From assembly GCA_903910585.1 (NCBI GenBank), contig CAIWAH010000252.1, positions 1 to 64,000 on the forward strand: DNA of 64,000 bases, written 5' to 3'. Of this stretch, positions 8,694-19,405 are shown piece by piece (within the stretch, counting starts at the first letter, position 1; each line of letters starts with the position of its first letter). Source of the DNA: an uncultured Verrucomicrobiota bacterium. GTDB lineage: Bacteria; Verrucomicrobiota; Verrucomicrobiia; Limisphaerales; UBA9464. The position numbers and the translations under genes are program-made. The notes beneath the pieces are model-generated. The model ran no database searches, was not told the DNA's origin, and saw only the letters and a program-made list of their open reading frames with translations.

Positions 8694-11306
8694 CTAAAGC
8701 CTGCTTATGCGGAGGCGGAAAAAGCGGTTCTCCACGGCAGAAAGGGGCAACCGGATTTCCGCGCTGGCTGGCTCCTGAGGCGAGAAAAACTCATTCCCGT
8801 CCGTCTCCACCAGCGTCCACGGAGCATTGCCGAACGGATTACCGGTTTCCAACTGCATGATCAGATCCGGTCGCCGTTCAAATCGGAAAGTCAGGCTACC
8901 CGCTTCGGTGGCCACTCCGAGATGCCAATGCCGATCGGACGATTGAGGATTCTCTCCCAGTAACCACTCAGATTCATTGGCAAGTCCATCTGCGTCGGGG
9001 TCTGCGCCGCGTTGGGAGGCCGGGCTGTTGGTTTCACCGAAACGCTGCCGTTGCCACTCCGCGAACGGGACAAGGTCCGCCGCCGGGCCGGAAATCCACT
9101 TCTCGACGAGACCCACTGCGTTGGTATGGACCACGGTGGTTCCCAAGGGAGGCATGTGGTAGGGCTCCAAATCAGCAATACGACGGAAGATTGCTGATTG
9201 GTCCGGTTTATCAGGAAACACGATTTGAGTGGGAGTGATGCCATAGACATCGCCCAGATTGTTCAGCGCGGGCACCCCGACGATTCCCGCGTCCGTGAGT
9301 TGGGTGGAGATCCGGCCATCCCATTGGGCCCGGGTCGGTCCGCCAGGCTGATGGCAGTAGGCGCAGTTCGCGTCCAAATAGGAACGGACCCGATGGCTGA
9401 CACTAGCCTGCGGATCGTCCAACGGGACCAGGCGGGGCAGGTGGCCGGTGGAATTGGGCAGGCCGACCAGATAACCGGAGTCGGCGAATTTTCGAAGCTG
9501 GTGGTCAGGGCCAATGCACAGATTCAGTTGAGCGGTATTGAAGCCGAGAGCGAATCCGGCAACCGGCAGGTGGCATCCAAGGCACTCTTGTCGGCTGGGG
9601 TAGCGCCAACGTTGATTGCGGATGATGGTCCCATCGGGCTGCCCCGAGATGGCCATTGATTCCTCCAAGCCCTCCTCAGGGACCAGAATCGCGTCCGTCC
9701 CGTCTTCCTTCCACCGATAGGTGGCGCCCCAAACCCCAGCCGAGTTGCGCACGAGGACCCGAGTTTCCAGTCGACGGCGGTGGGCTCCGCCGGTTTCCAG
9801 TTCAAAGTGCTTTACCCAGACCGTTCCGGCGCTGCTGACCCAGGGGGCAGTCGGGGCAAACTGGAGCGGTGCCGTTCCGGGCAGGAGCCCGAACCACCGG
9901 GTCTTGAACGCCGCATCGGACCAGAACGGATGGTTGAGCGAGTAGGGCACCAATCCGGGAGCGGGGCTCAGGTTCTCCAAATCAGCGAACAGCCGGGTCT
10001 GGCTTAGCCGGTCCGGGATGGGGTCTGAGCCGCTTTCAAATGCCTCCAGCCGATAGATGCGTCCGTCGTTGATGCTGCTGAACAGAAGCTCCCCCGAGGA
10101 CGGATCGGTGATGATATCCACGATCCCGGGTTGACGCACAAACCAGTTTGCCGAGCGGGGCGAGGACGCCTCCGCGGACAGGGCGCCAATGGGGCCGCCC
10201 AAATCGGCAAATATGTATGTGTTTCGGAGATCGGGATAGCGGTCGCCGACATACCAGTGAGCTGCGGTGATCGCGACCTTTCCTTGCTCGTGTTCATACT
10301 CGAATACCGGTGGGGTGAATTCGGCTCCGGCAGGAACCCCAAACGGCCACAACAGCGAGCCTTCGAAGAACACCCAGCCGTAGTTGGCCCCCGGAACGAT
10401 CCGGTTGATCTCCTCGCGCCGATTCTGGCCGGTATCGTTGGCAAACAGGACGCCAGTTTCCGGGTGAAAGGCCATGCGGAACGGATTTCGTAGGCCGACG
10501 GCCCAAAACTCGGTGCGCACGGTTTCCGGGGGCAGACTGCGGCCCAGGAACTGGTTGGTGCCCACGTAGGGGTTGTCGGCGGGGATGCGATAAGCGTCGG
10601 CATTGATTCCAGGATGCGGATTCGGTTCGAGATTTTCCGGCCGGGAATCCACGTCGAGGCGGAGGATTCCGCTGAAGAATCCCCCATCGATCTTCTGGGA
10701 GTTGTGAAAGGTGTCCCAAGCGCCGCCGCCGTCACCTACCGCCACGTAAAGATATCCGTCCGGTCCGAACTGGAGATCACCCGCCTGGTGGCCGGCTTCA
10801 GGGTCCAACTGGCTGAGCAGCACCGTTTCCGTATCGGGAAGGGCCCGGTTCAAATTGTTGGGATCGGTCAGATACCGCACCACTTGCTGGTGCAACGCGT
10901 TGGTTCCCCCATGGGGCGCCAACGTGGAAAAATAGACAAAGAACTGCCGGTTGGTTCGCCAGCCCGGGTGAAAGGCGAGCCCCAGGAGGCCAGACTCTGT
11001 CTGAGTAAAGGTTTTTGCCGAAAGGTCGAGAAACGCGGAGGCCGTGGGGAATGCCAAATTGGTGATGACTGTGATCAATCCCCCTTTGCCGACGGCAAAC
11101 AGCCGGTTGGAGTCTCCGGGCGCACTGTAAAGTTTCGTCGCATAGACGGAGGGCAGGCCCGGGAACGCCTCGACGAGTCGGTATCCTTTCGTTCGTGGAC
11201 TCATCGGCAGGTTTGCGTCCAAGGGCACCGCCGCCTCGGTCGTCCGATTGGTTGCCAGTCCAATCCCCAGGAGAATCACTGCCAAGATCCTTTGCCCAAA
11301 CGACAT
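8694..11306 (-). CDS. Glucose/sorbosone dehydrogenase-like beta-propeller fused to a cytochrome-c-like domain
   Basis: Secreted protein of 870 residues. After an N-terminal signal (MSFGQRILAVILLGIGLAT), residues about 40-430 form a six-bladed propeller of the soluble PQQ-dependent sugar dehydrogenase family (GLLGLAFHPGW, FGPDGYLYVAVGDGGG, GLRNPFRMAFHPETG, GANYGW). Residues about 430-770 carry two CxxCH heme-binding motifs, Cys575 in ECLGCH and Cys648 in CAYCH, in the arrangement seen in SO_2930-type proteins. The last 80 residues form a small C-terminal region. The likely role is oxidation of a sugar or other polyol with direct electron transfer to the fused hemes. An AAGG sequence directly before the ATG may be the ribosome-binding site. 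Cofactor and substrate are inferred, not seen. Confidence 0.85.
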   Translation of the reverse strand: MSFGQRILAVILLGIGLATNRTTEAAVPLDANLPMSPRTKGYRLVEAFPGLPSVYATKLYSAPGDSNRLFAVGKGGLITVITNLAFPTASAFLDLSAKTFTQTESGLLGLAFHPGWRTNRQFFVYFSTLAPHGGTNALHQQVVRYLTDPNNLNRALPDTETVLLSQLDPEAGHQAGDLQFGPDGYLYVAVGDGGGAWDTFHNSQKIDGGFFSGILRLDVDSRPENLEPNPHPGINADAYRIPADNPYVGTNQFLGRSLPPETVRTEFWAVGLRNPFRMAFHPETGVLFANDTGQNRREEINRIVPGANYGWVFFEGSLLWPFGVPAGAEFTPPVFEYEHEQGKVAITAAHWYVGDRYPDLRNTYIFADLGGPIGALSAEASSPRSANWFVRQPGIVDIITDPSSGELLFSSINDGRIYRLEAFESGSDPIPDRLSQTRLFADLENLSPAPGLVPYSLNHPFWSDAAFKTRWFGLLPGTAPLQFAPTAPWVSSAGTVWVKHFELETGGAHRRRLETRVLVRNSAGVWGATYRWKEDGTDAILVPEEGLEESMAISGQPDGTIIRNQRWRYPSRQECLGCHLPVAGFALGFNTAQLNLCIGPDHQLRKFADSGYLVGLPNSTGHLPRLVPLDDPQASVSHRVRSYLDANCAYCHQPGGPTRAQWDGRISTQLTDAGIVGVPALNNLGDVYGITPTQIVFPDKPDQSAIFRRIADLEPYHMPPLGTTVVHTNAVGLVEKWISGPAADLVPFAEWQRQRFGETNSPASQRGADPDADGLANESEWLLGENPQSSDRHWHLGVATEAGSLTFRFERRPDLIMQLETGNPFGNAPWTLVETDGNEFFSPQEPASAEIRLPLSAVENRFFRLRISRL

Positions 11307-11374
11307 TCCTTATGGTCGCGTCGTTTGGCCCGGTCGCACAATCTCGGTTTTTGGGTCGGACACTGGTCTGGGGC

Positions 11375-14300
11375 TCAAGGCTCCCCGTGCGCCGTCCGCA
11401 TGGACGTCCGGGCCTGACCTCGAATTGTTGCGGCGGCCTGAACTCCGAGATCGTCCAGCCACGAGTAGGCGACCGGGGTGATGATGAGCGTCAGCAGCAG
11501 GGAGAGGGACTGACCGCCGATCACCACGATGGCGATGGAACGGCGTTCGTCCGCGCCGGGGCCGGTGCCCAGGGCCAGCGGCAGCATGCCGGCGACGAGC
11601 GCGAGGGTGGTCATCAGGATCGGACGGAGCCGGTCGCGGTTGGCCTCGATGATCGCCTCGAAGCGCGGGCGCCCCTTGGCGCGGAGCTGGTTCATGTGGT
11701 CCACCTGGAGGATGGCGTTCTTCTTCACCACGCCGAACAGCACCAGCAGGCCGAGGGCGGAGAACAGGTTCAGCGTGCTGCCGGTTACCCAGAGCGAGAG
11801 CAGGGCGAATGGGACCGACAGCGGCAGCGACAGCAGGATCGTGAGCGGGTGGACGAAGCTCTCATACTGCGCCGCGAGGATCATATACATGAACACCACC
11901 GACAGCGCGAAGGCCCAGAGAAACTCCCGGAAGGTGCGGTCCAGCTCCCGGCCCCGGCCGGCCACGCGGGTCGTGTAGCCGGGCGGCAGGTGCAGTTCCT
12001 CCGCGGCGGCCTGCAGGGCGACCAGCCGGTCCGCGAGGGCAAATCCGGGGGCCACGCCCGAGCGCAGCGAGACCTGCCGCTGGCGGTCGAGACGGTCGAT
12101 GCGCGAGGCCGTCTGCGCCGGCGTCATCTGCACCACGTTGTCGAGGCGAACCAGATTGCCCGCGGCGTCGGGCACGAACAGCCGCGCGATGGAATCGAGA
12201 TCCCGGCGGTCGCCTTCCGTGAGGCGGATGGTGACGTCGTAATCCTCGTTCATCTGGAGGTCGCGGAAGCGGGACACCCGGTCGTCGCCGCCGACCATGA
12301 GGCGGAGCGCGTCGGCGATGTCGGACGTGGAGACGTTCAGGGCGGCCGCCCGGTCCCGGTCGATGGCGACCTGGAGTTCGGGCTTGTCGAGCTTGAGGGT
12401 GGTGTCGGCGTCCAGCAGCCCCAGTTCCGGAGCCCGCTTCCGGAGCGCGTCGGCGTATTCGGCGAGGCGTTCGAGTTCCGGCCCGAGGAACGCGAAATCA
12501 ATGTCCCAGCGCGAGCCGCCGAAGTTGAACGACTGCAGGTTGCTCACGGCGGCGCGCAGGCCGAAGCGGCGGAGGCGTTGCCGGATCTCCTGCATGACGA
12601 CGCGCTGGGTCCGCTGGGAGGAGAAGGCCTGCCCGGGCTGCAGGCGGACCGTGGCCCGGAGCAGCCGGCCAAAGGTGAAGCGCCGTTCGTCGAAGGGCAC
12701 CAGGCGAACGAACATCCGGCCGCTGTTCACGCTGCCGAGAAAGCCGCCGCCGGTGGTGCTGAGCACCGCTTTCACGCCGGGCACCGCCGCCACCTCGCGC
12801 TCCAGCACTTGCATGGCATCGTTCATCGACGCGGTCGCCGTGCCTTCCGGAGCGGTGATGTTCACCTCGAATTCCCCCTCATCGATGTCCGTGGGGATGT
12901 ATTCCTGCTTCACCACGCGGTAGAGCGGCACCGAAGCCAGCATGACGCCAAGCGCGCAGAGGGCCATCCACCCGCGGTGCCGCACCGACCAGCCGAGCAG
13001 GCCCAGATACTTCGCCTCGAGCGCCGCATAGAAGCCGCCGCGGGACTTCGGCTGGTGGCCGCTGGCGCCGGCCCGGAGCAGACGTGCGCTCATCATCGGC
13101 GTGAGCGTGAAGGAGACGAGCAGGCTCACCAGCACGGCGACCGCGGCCGTGATGCCGAACTGGAACAGGAACCGGCCCGAGATGCTGGACATGAACGAGA
13201 CCGGCACAAAGATGACGACCAGGCTGAACGTCGTCGCCATCACCGCGAGACCGATTTCCTCGGTGGCTTCCTTCGCGGCCTGAAAGGCGCTGAGACGCTT
13301 CTCCTCCACGAAGCGGTAGATGTTCTCCAACACCACTATCGCGTCGTCGATCACGATGCCGACCATGAGCACCAGCGCGAGCATGGTGACGCTGTTGAGC
13401 GTGAAGTTCAGCGCCCACATCATCCCGAAAGTCGCGACGACCGACGCCGGAATCGCCACGGCCGAGATGAGCGTCGAGCGCCAGTCGCGCATGAACACCA
13501 GCACCACCACGCAGGCGAGGATGCTGCCTAGGATCAGGTGGGTGTTGATCTCGTGCAGGGCGGCGTAGATGTAGTTCGACTGGTCGCGGATCACCTCGAA
13601 CTGCACGTCGTCGGGCAGTTGCCGGTGAACCTCGGGCAGGCGCGCCTTCACCGCCTCGATGACCGCGACCGTGTTCGCGCCGGACTGCCGCCGGATTTCC
13701 AGGATGACCGCTGGCTCGCCGTTCAGGCGGGTGATGGACCGCTGTTCCTTGGTGCCGTCTTCGGCCCGGCCGACGTCGCGGAGGCGGATGGGTTCGCCAT
13801 TCCGCGTGGCGATGACGAGTTCCTCAAACTGCTTCGCCTCGGTAAACCGGCCCAGCGTGCGCAGAGACTGTTCGCGGACGGCGGCGGTCACGTTGCCGCC
13901 GGGGATGTCCACGTTCTGCCGCGCGAGGGCGTCCCGCACCGCGGTGACCGGCAGGCCGTAGGCCGCGAGCCGGTCGGCATCGAGCCACAGGTTCACGGCC
14001 CGTTCGGCGGCGCCCTCGATGGTGACACCGCCGACGCCCGGGGCGCGTTCGAGGCGGACCTTGACGATCTTGTCCGCGAATTCGGTGAGCTCGCGCAGGG
14101 AACGGCTGCCGGACAGCGAAAGCGTCATCACCGGCGCCTGGTCGTTGTCGAACTTGCTGATGACCGGCGGCTGAACCTCTCGGGGCAGGCGCCGCAGCAC
14201 GGTGGCCACCCGGTCTCGGACGTCCTGGGCGGCGGTGTCGATGTCCCGGTCGAGCTCGAACGTCGCCAGCACCATGGACTGGCCCGGGCCGGAGATGGAC

Positions 14301-14545
14301 CGCAGTTCGCTGAGCCCGGAGACGGTGTTTACGACCTCCTCGATCGGACGCGACACCTGCGCCTCGATGTCCGCCGGCGAGGCACCCGGCAACGTGGTGC
14401 TGACCCGGACCGTGGGCAGGTCCACGGCGGGCAGGCGGTCCACGCCGAGCTTCGTGTAACTCGCGGCGCCCACGACCACGAGCGCGAGGATCAGCATCGT
14501 CGCGAAGACCGGCCGGCGGATGCAGATGTCGGCGAGCTTCTGCAT
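11375..14545 (-). CDS. Efflux RND transporter permease subunit (AcrB/MexB type)
   Basis: Proton-driven inner-membrane exporter of 1056 residues, the normal length for the HAE-1 family. It starts MQKLADICIRRPVFATMLI, followed by TM1 and the porter domain (RLPAVDLPTV, STTLPGASPADIE). The proton-relay pair of aspartates is in GIVIDDAIVVLENIYR at about residues 399-400, and the conserved lysines are in FGVVKKNAILQVDHMNQLR near residue 930. Two large periplasmic loops and 12 membrane segments are evident. It forms a tripartite pump with the adaptor at 14547, from which it is separated by a single base (the adaptor TGA at 14547-14549, then this ATG at 14545). No TolC-like gene is in the window, so the outer-membrane component must come from elsewhere. 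Confidence 0.96.
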   Translation of the reverse strand: MQKLADICIRRPVFATMLILALVVVGAASYTKLGVDRLPAVDLPTVRVSTTLPGASPADIEAQVSRPIEEVVNTVSGLSELRSISGPGQSMVLATFELDRDIDTAAQDVRDRVATVLRRLPREVQPPVISKFDNDQAPVMTLSLSGSRSLRELTEFADKIVKVRLERAPGVGGVTIEGAAERAVNLWLDADRLAAYGLPVTAVRDALARQNVDIPGGNVTAAVREQSLRTLGRFTEAKQFEELVIATRNGEPIRLRDVGRAEDGTKEQRSITRLNGEPAVILEIRRQSGANTVAVIEAVKARLPEVHRQLPDDVQFEVIRDQSNYIYAALHEINTHLILGSILACVVVLVFMRDWRSTLISAVAIPASVVATFGMMWALNFTLNSVTMLALVLMVGIVIDDAIVVLENIYRFVEEKRLSAFQAAKEATEEIGLAVMATTFSLVVIFVPVSFMSSISGRFLFQFGITAAVAVLVSLLVSFTLTPMMSARLLRAGASGHQPKSRGGFYAALEAKYLGLLGWSVRHRGWMALCALGVMLASVPLYRVVKQEYIPTDIDEGEFEVNITAPEGTATASMNDAMQVLEREVAAVPGVKAVLSTTGGGFLGSVNSGRMFVRLVPFDERRFTFGRLLRATVRLQPGQAFSSQRTQRVVMQEIRQRLRRFGLRAAVSNLQSFNFGGSRWDIDFAFLGPELERLAEYADALRKRAPELGLLDADTTLKLDKPELQVAIDRDRAAALNVSTSDIADALRLMVGGDDRVSRFRDLQMNEDYDVTIRLTEGDRRDLDSIARLFVPDAAGNLVRLDNVVQMTPAQTASRIDRLDRQRQVSLRSGVAPGFALADRLVALQAAAEELHLPPGYTTRVAGRGRELDRTFREFLWAFALSVVFMYMILAAQYESFVHPLTILLSLPLSVPFALLSLWVTGSTLNLFSALGLLVLFGVVKKNAILQVDHMNQLRAKGRPRFEAIIEANRDRLRPILMTTLALVAGMLPLALGTGPGADERRSIAIVVIGGQSLSLLLTLIITPVAYSWLDDLGVQAAATIRGQARTSMRTAHGEP

Positions 14546-14546
14546 A

Positions 14547-15785
14547 TCAGCGGTTCGCGGTTCCGTTGGCGGCCGGGGGCGGGGCGGCGACCTGGACCGG
14601 TTCGCCGTTTTGGAGGCTGCCGGGCTGGCGGATGACGCCTTCGCCGGCGGGCAGACCTTTCAGCACCTCGATCCAGCCGTCCTGCCGCCGGCCGGTCGTG
14701 ACGACGCGTTCGACGGCCCGATTGGTGCGGACCAGCAGCACCTTCTCGGTGCCGGCGAAGGTCACCAGCGAATCCGCCGGGATCACTGTGGCGGGCGCGG
14801 CGCGTTCCACCAGAATCTCGGCGCGGGCAAAGGAACCCGGGCGAAGGGTGCCGGGATTGGGCATCTCGGCCTCGACAGTCAGGCTGCGCGTCCGCTCGTT
14901 GAGCGCCGGGCTCACGCGGACGATTCGCGCGGCGTGTGCCTGGGGATCGCCCTCAAACGTTACGCGGACTTCCTGGTTCGTTTTGACCAGGTGGGACTGC
15001 CGCTCCGGAACCTCGAGCCGCAGGCGGAGCGGATTCACCCGCACCAGGGTGACCACCGGGGTGCCGGACGTGAGGAATTGGCCGACATTGACGAGGCGTT
15101 CCTGCACCACGCCGTCGAAGGGCGCCCGCAAGGACGTGTCGGTGACCTGCTGGCGGGCGATGTCGAATTCCGCCCGCCGCTGGGCGAGCAGGGCCTGCCG
15201 TTCCCGGACATCCTGCAGCGCGTCCTGATACCGGTTGAGCGTGACTTGGTATTCGGCGGTGGCCCGTTCCAGCTCGGCTTCGGAGGCGATGCTCTGCGCC
15301 TGAAGTTTGCGGACCCGTTCCACGCCCTTCTCGGCCTCCTCGAACAGGGCCTTGGCCTCACGGACGGTGTTGAGCGATTCCGGGTTGACCGTGTCGCTGT
15401 CGCCTTCGAGCGGCAGGCCCAGGCGCGCCCGGGCCTGCGAAAGCAGCGCGGCGGCCTGCCGCAGGCGCAGGTCATAGTCCCGGGGTTCCACCTGGCCCAT
15501 GACTTCGCCGGCCTTCACCGGGCTGCCGACGTCCACGAGCAACGTGTTGAGACGGCCGGTAACCTTGATCGACACCGGAGCCTGGTCCATGGCCAGCAAA
15601 GTGCCGAGGACGGTGAGGCTTCGGTCCAGCGGCCGGGTTTCCGCCGGACTGACCTGAACGGTCACGGGAGCGGAAGGCGGCCGGCCGCCGCCATTGCCGG
15701 ACCGGTCGCAGCCGCTGGCCAACAGCAGCAGGGCGAGGCCGCCGGCCAGAACCGGCCCACGGCCGAAGGAAACGTGAAGCGCCAT
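14547..15785 (-). CDS. Efflux RND transporter periplasmic adaptor subunit (membrane fusion protein)
   Basis: Lipoprotein adaptor of 412 residues that links the RND permease to an outer-membrane channel. The start at 15785 gives a signal peptide ending in the lipobox LLLASGC, with the acylated cysteine near residue 26. The barrel-sandwich/lipoyl halves flank a coiled-coil hairpin: TGRLNTLLVDVGSPVKAGEVMG, then helices rich in Glu, Arg and Ala at about 110-210, then LRAPFDGVVQERLVNVGQFL. The beta-barrel and membrane-proximal domains follow. It is transcribed just upstream of the permease with a 1-base gap, so the two are almost certainly co-translated. An upstream ATG at 15824 would spoil the signal peptide. 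No regulator gene is adjacent. Confidence 0.94.
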   Translation of the reverse strand: MALHVSFGRGPVLAGGLALLLLASGCDRSGNGGGRPPSAPVTVQVSPAETRPLDRSLTVLGTLLAMDQAPVSIKVTGRLNTLLVDVGSPVKAGEVMGQVEPRDYDLRLRQAAALLSQARARLGLPLEGDSDTVNPESLNTVREAKALFEEAEKGVERVRKLQAQSIASEAELERATAEYQVTLNRYQDALQDVRERQALLAQRRAEFDIARQQVTDTSLRAPFDGVVQERLVNVGQFLTSGTPVVTLVRVNPLRLRLEVPERQSHLVKTNQEVRVTFEGDPQAHAARIVRVSPALNERTRSLTVEAEMPNPGTLRPGSFARAEILVERAAPATVIPADSLVTFAGTEKVLLVRTNRAVERVVTTGRRQDGWIEVLKGLPAGEGVIRQPGSLQNGEPVQVAAPPPAANGTANR

Positions 15786-15853
15786 GAATCGGGCGCAGTT
15801 TCCGGGTAAACGTGCCCGGTGCAATCCTTTCGGGCGGGGAATTCGGCCCGCGG

Positions 15854-18800
15854 TCAGGCCACGGCGTGGGCGTCGAGCTGGGCGAGCCCGCGGTTCAGCG
15901 CGCTTTCGAGGTCCGCGAGCCGGGTGGGCTTGGTAATGTAGTCATCCATGCCCGCGGCCAGGCAGCGTTCACGGTCACCGGCCATGGCGGAGGCGGTCAT
16001 GGCGATGATGTGCAGCCGGCGCTGGACGCCCTCGCGGTCCCGCAGCCGGCGGGTGGTGTCAAAGCCGTCGAGTTCGGGCATATGACAGTCCATCAGCACG
16101 ATGTCGTAATCCTTCCCGAGGGTGGCCTCGAGGACGGCCTCGCCGTGGGAAACGCAGTCGGCCCGGTAGCCCAGCAGTTGGAGCTGCCGGAGGGCGACCT
16201 TCTGGTTCACCACGTTGTCCTCGGCCAGCAGGATGCGGACGGAATCGTTCAGCGAGGTCGGTTCGGGTGCGGCCAGCGGGTTGGCCGTGGCTTCCGCCGG
16301 CGGAGCGGCCGAGAACACCTTGAGCAAACTGCCGAGCAACTGGGCCTGGCGCACCGGCTTGACGAGGCATTCGCCGACGCCGGCCTGGCGCAGCTCCTCG
16401 TGCTTGAGGCGATCGCAGACGGACGTGAGGACCAGCAGCCGGGTGGGGGCCAGCTTTCGGTCACGGCGGATGGCCTGGGCGAGTTCCAGTCCGTTCATGC
16501 CGGGCATGTTCATGTCGAGCAGCGCCACGTCGTAAGGGTCGCCCTTGTGGAGCCCTTCGTGCAGCAGTTGCAGCGCTTCGGAACCGTCGCCGGCGAGGCC
16601 GCCGTTGCGCATCTTCCAGCCGAGGATCTGGTGGTGAAGGATGGTCCGGTTGGTGGCGTTGTCGTCCACGATCAGGACGCGTTTGCCGGCGAGCTTTTCC
16701 ACGAGGGCCAGCGCTTCGGACGACGTGGGGTTGCCCTGGGGCAGGCGCAGCGTGAACCAGAAGGTGGAACCCTTGCCCACTTCGCTGGAGACGCCGATCT
16801 GGCCGTTCATCAGCTCGACCAGCCGGCGGGAAATGGCCAGCCCGAGCCCGGTGCCGCCAAAACGCCGCGTGGTGGAGCCGTCGGCCTGGACGAACGCCTG
16901 GAAGAGATTGCGCTGCACGTCCGGGGCGATGCCGATGCCGGTGTCCTGGACTTCGACGCGGATCTCGCTGCCGGAGACCATCTCGACGCCGCGGCTGAGC
17001 GAGACCACCACCTCGCCGCGGGCGGTGAACTTGATGGCGTTGCCGATGAGATTGAGGAGAACCTGCCGGATGCGGCCGGCGTCCCCGCGGAACCGGGTGG
17101 GAAGATCGACGGGCATCTGGCAGGCGAGCTCGATGCCCTTGGCCTGGGCCTGACCGGCCATGACCTCGACGGTGCTCTCCACGACGTCGCGCAGATCGAA
17201 GTCGAGCTGCTCGAAGACCAGTTTGCCGGCCTCGATCTTCGAGAAGTCGAGGATGTCGTTGATGATCGTGAGCAGGGCTTCCCCGGAATTCCGGACCGTC
17301 TCGGCGAACTCGCGCTGTTCCGGATCCAGCGGGGTCTGAAGCAGCAGGTTGGTCATGCCGATGACGCCGTTCATGGGCGTGCGGATCTCATGGCTCATGG
17401 CCGCAAGGAACTCGCTCTTGGCGCGCGTGGCGGCTTCGGCGGCTTCCTTGGCCTGCTGGAGACTGCGGTTGGTCACTTCCAGTTCGTTCGTCCGGGCGAG
17501 GACCCGGGCTTCAAGCTCGGCATTGGCCTGTTCGAGGGCCGTCTGGGCGCTGACCTGCTCCGTGATGTCCACCGCGAACACGATGACGCCGACCACTTTC
17601 CCGTGGGAATTGCGGTAGGGCAGCTTGTCGGCCCGGATCCATTTGGCGGCCGCGCCGGTGGGGGTGAGACGGTCCAGGATGCCCATCTTGGGCTCGCCGG
17701 AGCGGATCACCTCCAGGTCGTCCTCGTAAAAGCGGTCGGCGTGTTCGGGATCAAGTTCCCAGGCGGTGTGGCCCTCAATGGCGGCCGCGGTGGAGCCCAA
17801 CATCTCCGCGCCGGCGCGGTTGATGGCGAGGTGGCGGTTCTTGTCGTCCTTGAACAGCACCATGGCCGGCACGGCGTCGAAGATCGTCCGGTATTCGCGG
17901 GTCTGCTTGGCGAGGGAGGCCTCGATGCGATGCCGTTCGGCCACTTCCCGCTGCAGCTTCCGGTAGGCGAAATACAGCCCGAGCAACGCCAGCAGCGCCA
18001 CGATCAGGAACAGCGCGAAGCCGCCGGCCATGCGGCGGGTCCGTTCGGCGTTCCACCAGGGCGGGGCGGCCACCAGCCGGACGTCCTCGGCGGAACGGAG
18101 CAGGAGCTGGAGGTCGCGTTTGCCGTCCACGTTCATCGTGGCGAGCACGATGCCCGACACATCCACCGTGCTGCCGGCGTGGAGTTGGGGCAGCCGTTCG
18201 CGAGCATCGGGACCAAATCGGGCGGTGAAGACGGTTTCGCCCGACTGAAGGAGCAGCCGCGGATGTCCCTCGGGAGTGTCGAGGGAAAGCAGCGTGGCGC
18301 GGATCCGGGACAGCGTGCCGTAGGATTCCTCGGCCAGGGCGCCTTCGCCGTCGAGATCCTTGGCCACGGGCGGCGGCCCGGACTTCACCTTGCGGATGGC
18401 GGCATTCTCCAGGGCCGGCTTGCCAAAGCGCCCCCGGGCCGGAAAGCCGATGGCATCGATCTCGTCGCCCGGCGCGAGCGGGGAAACATGGTCGGTGCGC
18501 ACGAGCAGGTCGTCGGTGCTGTCCCGGACGTAGATTTGGTTGCCCGACTGGTAAAGCACCACCCCGCTCAGGTGGACGCGGTGGCCCCATTCGACATCCG
18601 GCCGGAACCGGAGCAGATCGGCGATCTTCTGGGCCGGCAGGGCGAACGGGTCGGAAGCGCCCTGTTTCAGGATCTCGATGTCATGCTCGGCTGATACCCG
18701 CAGCAACACGCGGGAAAACTGGCCTTTCGAGTTCCATGCCGTCCCGCACGCACCGCGGAACCGCGCCTCGGCGTCCACCAGCCGGAGTCCGCTTTCAAAG

Positions 18801-19405
18801 GAGCCGTCCTCCATCATGACGTCGAACCGGTAGCCCTCGCCGGCCACCTCCAGGATGATCCGGAGGCTGCCCTCCTCGACGCGGCAGGACCGGACGATGC
18901 CGGAAAGCTCCACCCATTGGCTGTCCATCGTGCCGCTGAGCAGCTGGCGTTCCTTGGGGCGAAGGGGCTCCGGTAGCGGCCGGGTGCCGGTCACGGTGAC
19001 GCCCTGGCCGACGCCTTTCGTCTCGATGATGGGGGCGTAGTCGCCGGGTTCCGTAGTGCCTTCCACGATGACGGCGTCCCCCCGCCGGACTGCCGGCGGC
19101 TGGCCATCCTTGAACAGCACGAAGATTCCGCCGGTGGGATCCGCGAGAAAGCACCAGTTTTCCTTCACGGAGGCGTAGGTGACGACGCCCTCGATGCGGA
19201 CCGGCAGGGCTTGGGCGGCCATTTCCTTGGAAAGGCTGTGAACTGCGAATGCGGACCGCAACGGTTCGGCGGCTGCCGCCGGGAAGATCCCCGGGCAGAG
19301 GCACAGGAACAGCAGCCAGCAGACGAAGGCTGCGGGACCACGGCGGACCGCCAAATGGGCAGGTGCAGCCGGACTGCGGTTGGGGGCGGAGTTCGGGCAA
19401 TACAT
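15854..19405 (-). CDS. Hybrid sensor histidine kinase with periplasmic OB-like region, PAS and two receiver domains
   Basis: Membrane-bound phosphorelay kinase of 1183 residues. A signal/TM segment (about 25-46) is followed by about 400 extracytoplasmic residues of beta-rich repeats that resemble OB-fold modules ([51 protein letters not shown]). TM2 is at 460-480 and a PAS domain at about 503-620. A short coiled coil (620-660) leads to HisKA with His672 in [10 protein letters not shown]. The HATPase domain has an N-box (NLIGNAIKF), DTGIGI and GTGLGL. The first receiver has Asp964 in [11 protein letters not shown]; the second has Asp1106 in [11 protein letters not shown] and a closing lysine in YITKP. 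Both receivers look active. It is divergent from the DUF1800 gene. The signal sensed and the downstream regulator are unknown. Confidence 0.93.
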   Translation of the reverse strand: MYCPNSAPNRSPAAPAHLAVRRGPAAFVCWLLFLCLCPGIFPAAAAEPLRSAFAVHSLSKEMAAQALPVRIEGVVTYASVKENWCFLADPTGGIFVLFKDGQPPAVRRGDAVIVEGTTEPGDYAPIIETKGVGQGVTVTGTRPLPEPLRPKERQLLSGTMDSQWVELSGIVRSCRVEEGSLRIILEVAGEGYRFDVMMEDGSFESGLRLVDAEARFRGACGTAWNSKGQFSRVLLRVSAEHDIEILKQGASDPFALPAQKIADLLRFRPDVEWGHRVHLSGVVLYQSGNQIYVRDSTDDLLVRTDHVSPLAPGDEIDAIGFPARGRFGKPALENAAIRKVKSGPPPVAKDLDGEGALAEESYGTLSRIRATLLSLDTPEGHPRLLLQSGETVFTARFGPDARERLPQLHAGSTVDVSGIVLATMNVDGKRDLQLLLRSAEDVRLVAAPPWWNAERTRRMAGGFALFLIVALLALLGLYFAYRKLQREVAERHRIEASLAKQTREYRTIFDAVPAMVLFKDDKNRHLAINRAGAEMLGSTAAAIEGHTAWELDPEHADRFYEDDLEVIRSGEPKMGILDRLTPTGAAAKWIRADKLPYRNSHGKVVGVIVFAVDITEQVSAQTALEQANAELEARVLARTNELEVTNRSLQQAKEAAEAATRAKSEFLAAMSHEIRTPMNGVIGMTNLLLQTPLDPEQREFAETVRNSGEALLTIINDILDFSKIEAGKLVFEQLDFDLRDVVESTVEVMAGQAQAKGIELACQMPVDLPTRFRGDAGRIRQVLLNLIGNAIKFTARGEVVVSLSRGVEMVSGSEIRVEVQDTGIGIAPDVQRNLFQAFVQADGSTTRRFGGTGLGLAISRRLVELMNGQIGVSSEVGKGSTFWFTLRLPQGNPTSSEALALVEKLAGKRVLIVDDNATNRTILHHQILGWKMRNGGLAGDGSEALQLLHEGLHKGDPYDVALLDMNMPGMNGLELAQAIRRDRKLAPTRLLVLTSVCDRLKHEELRQAGVGECLVKPVRQAQLLGSLLKVFSAAPPAEATANPLAAPEPTSLNDSVRILLAEDNVVNQKVALRQLQLLGYRADCVSHGEAVLEATLGKDYDIVLMDCHMPELDGFDTTRRLRDREGVQRRLHIIAMTASAMAGDRERCLAAGMDDYITKPTRLADLESALNRGLAQLDAHAVA

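Noticed and set aside
11195-13531. 778-codon open frame opposite the RND permease
   Set aside because: Antisense of a highly conserved efflux gene, composed mainly of Arg, His, Glu and Gly, with no recognisable motif.
15812-18694. 960-codon open frame opposite the hybrid kinase
   Set aside because: Low-complexity Gly/His/Asp-rich antisense of the kinase with no domain motifs. The kinase frame is unmistakable.
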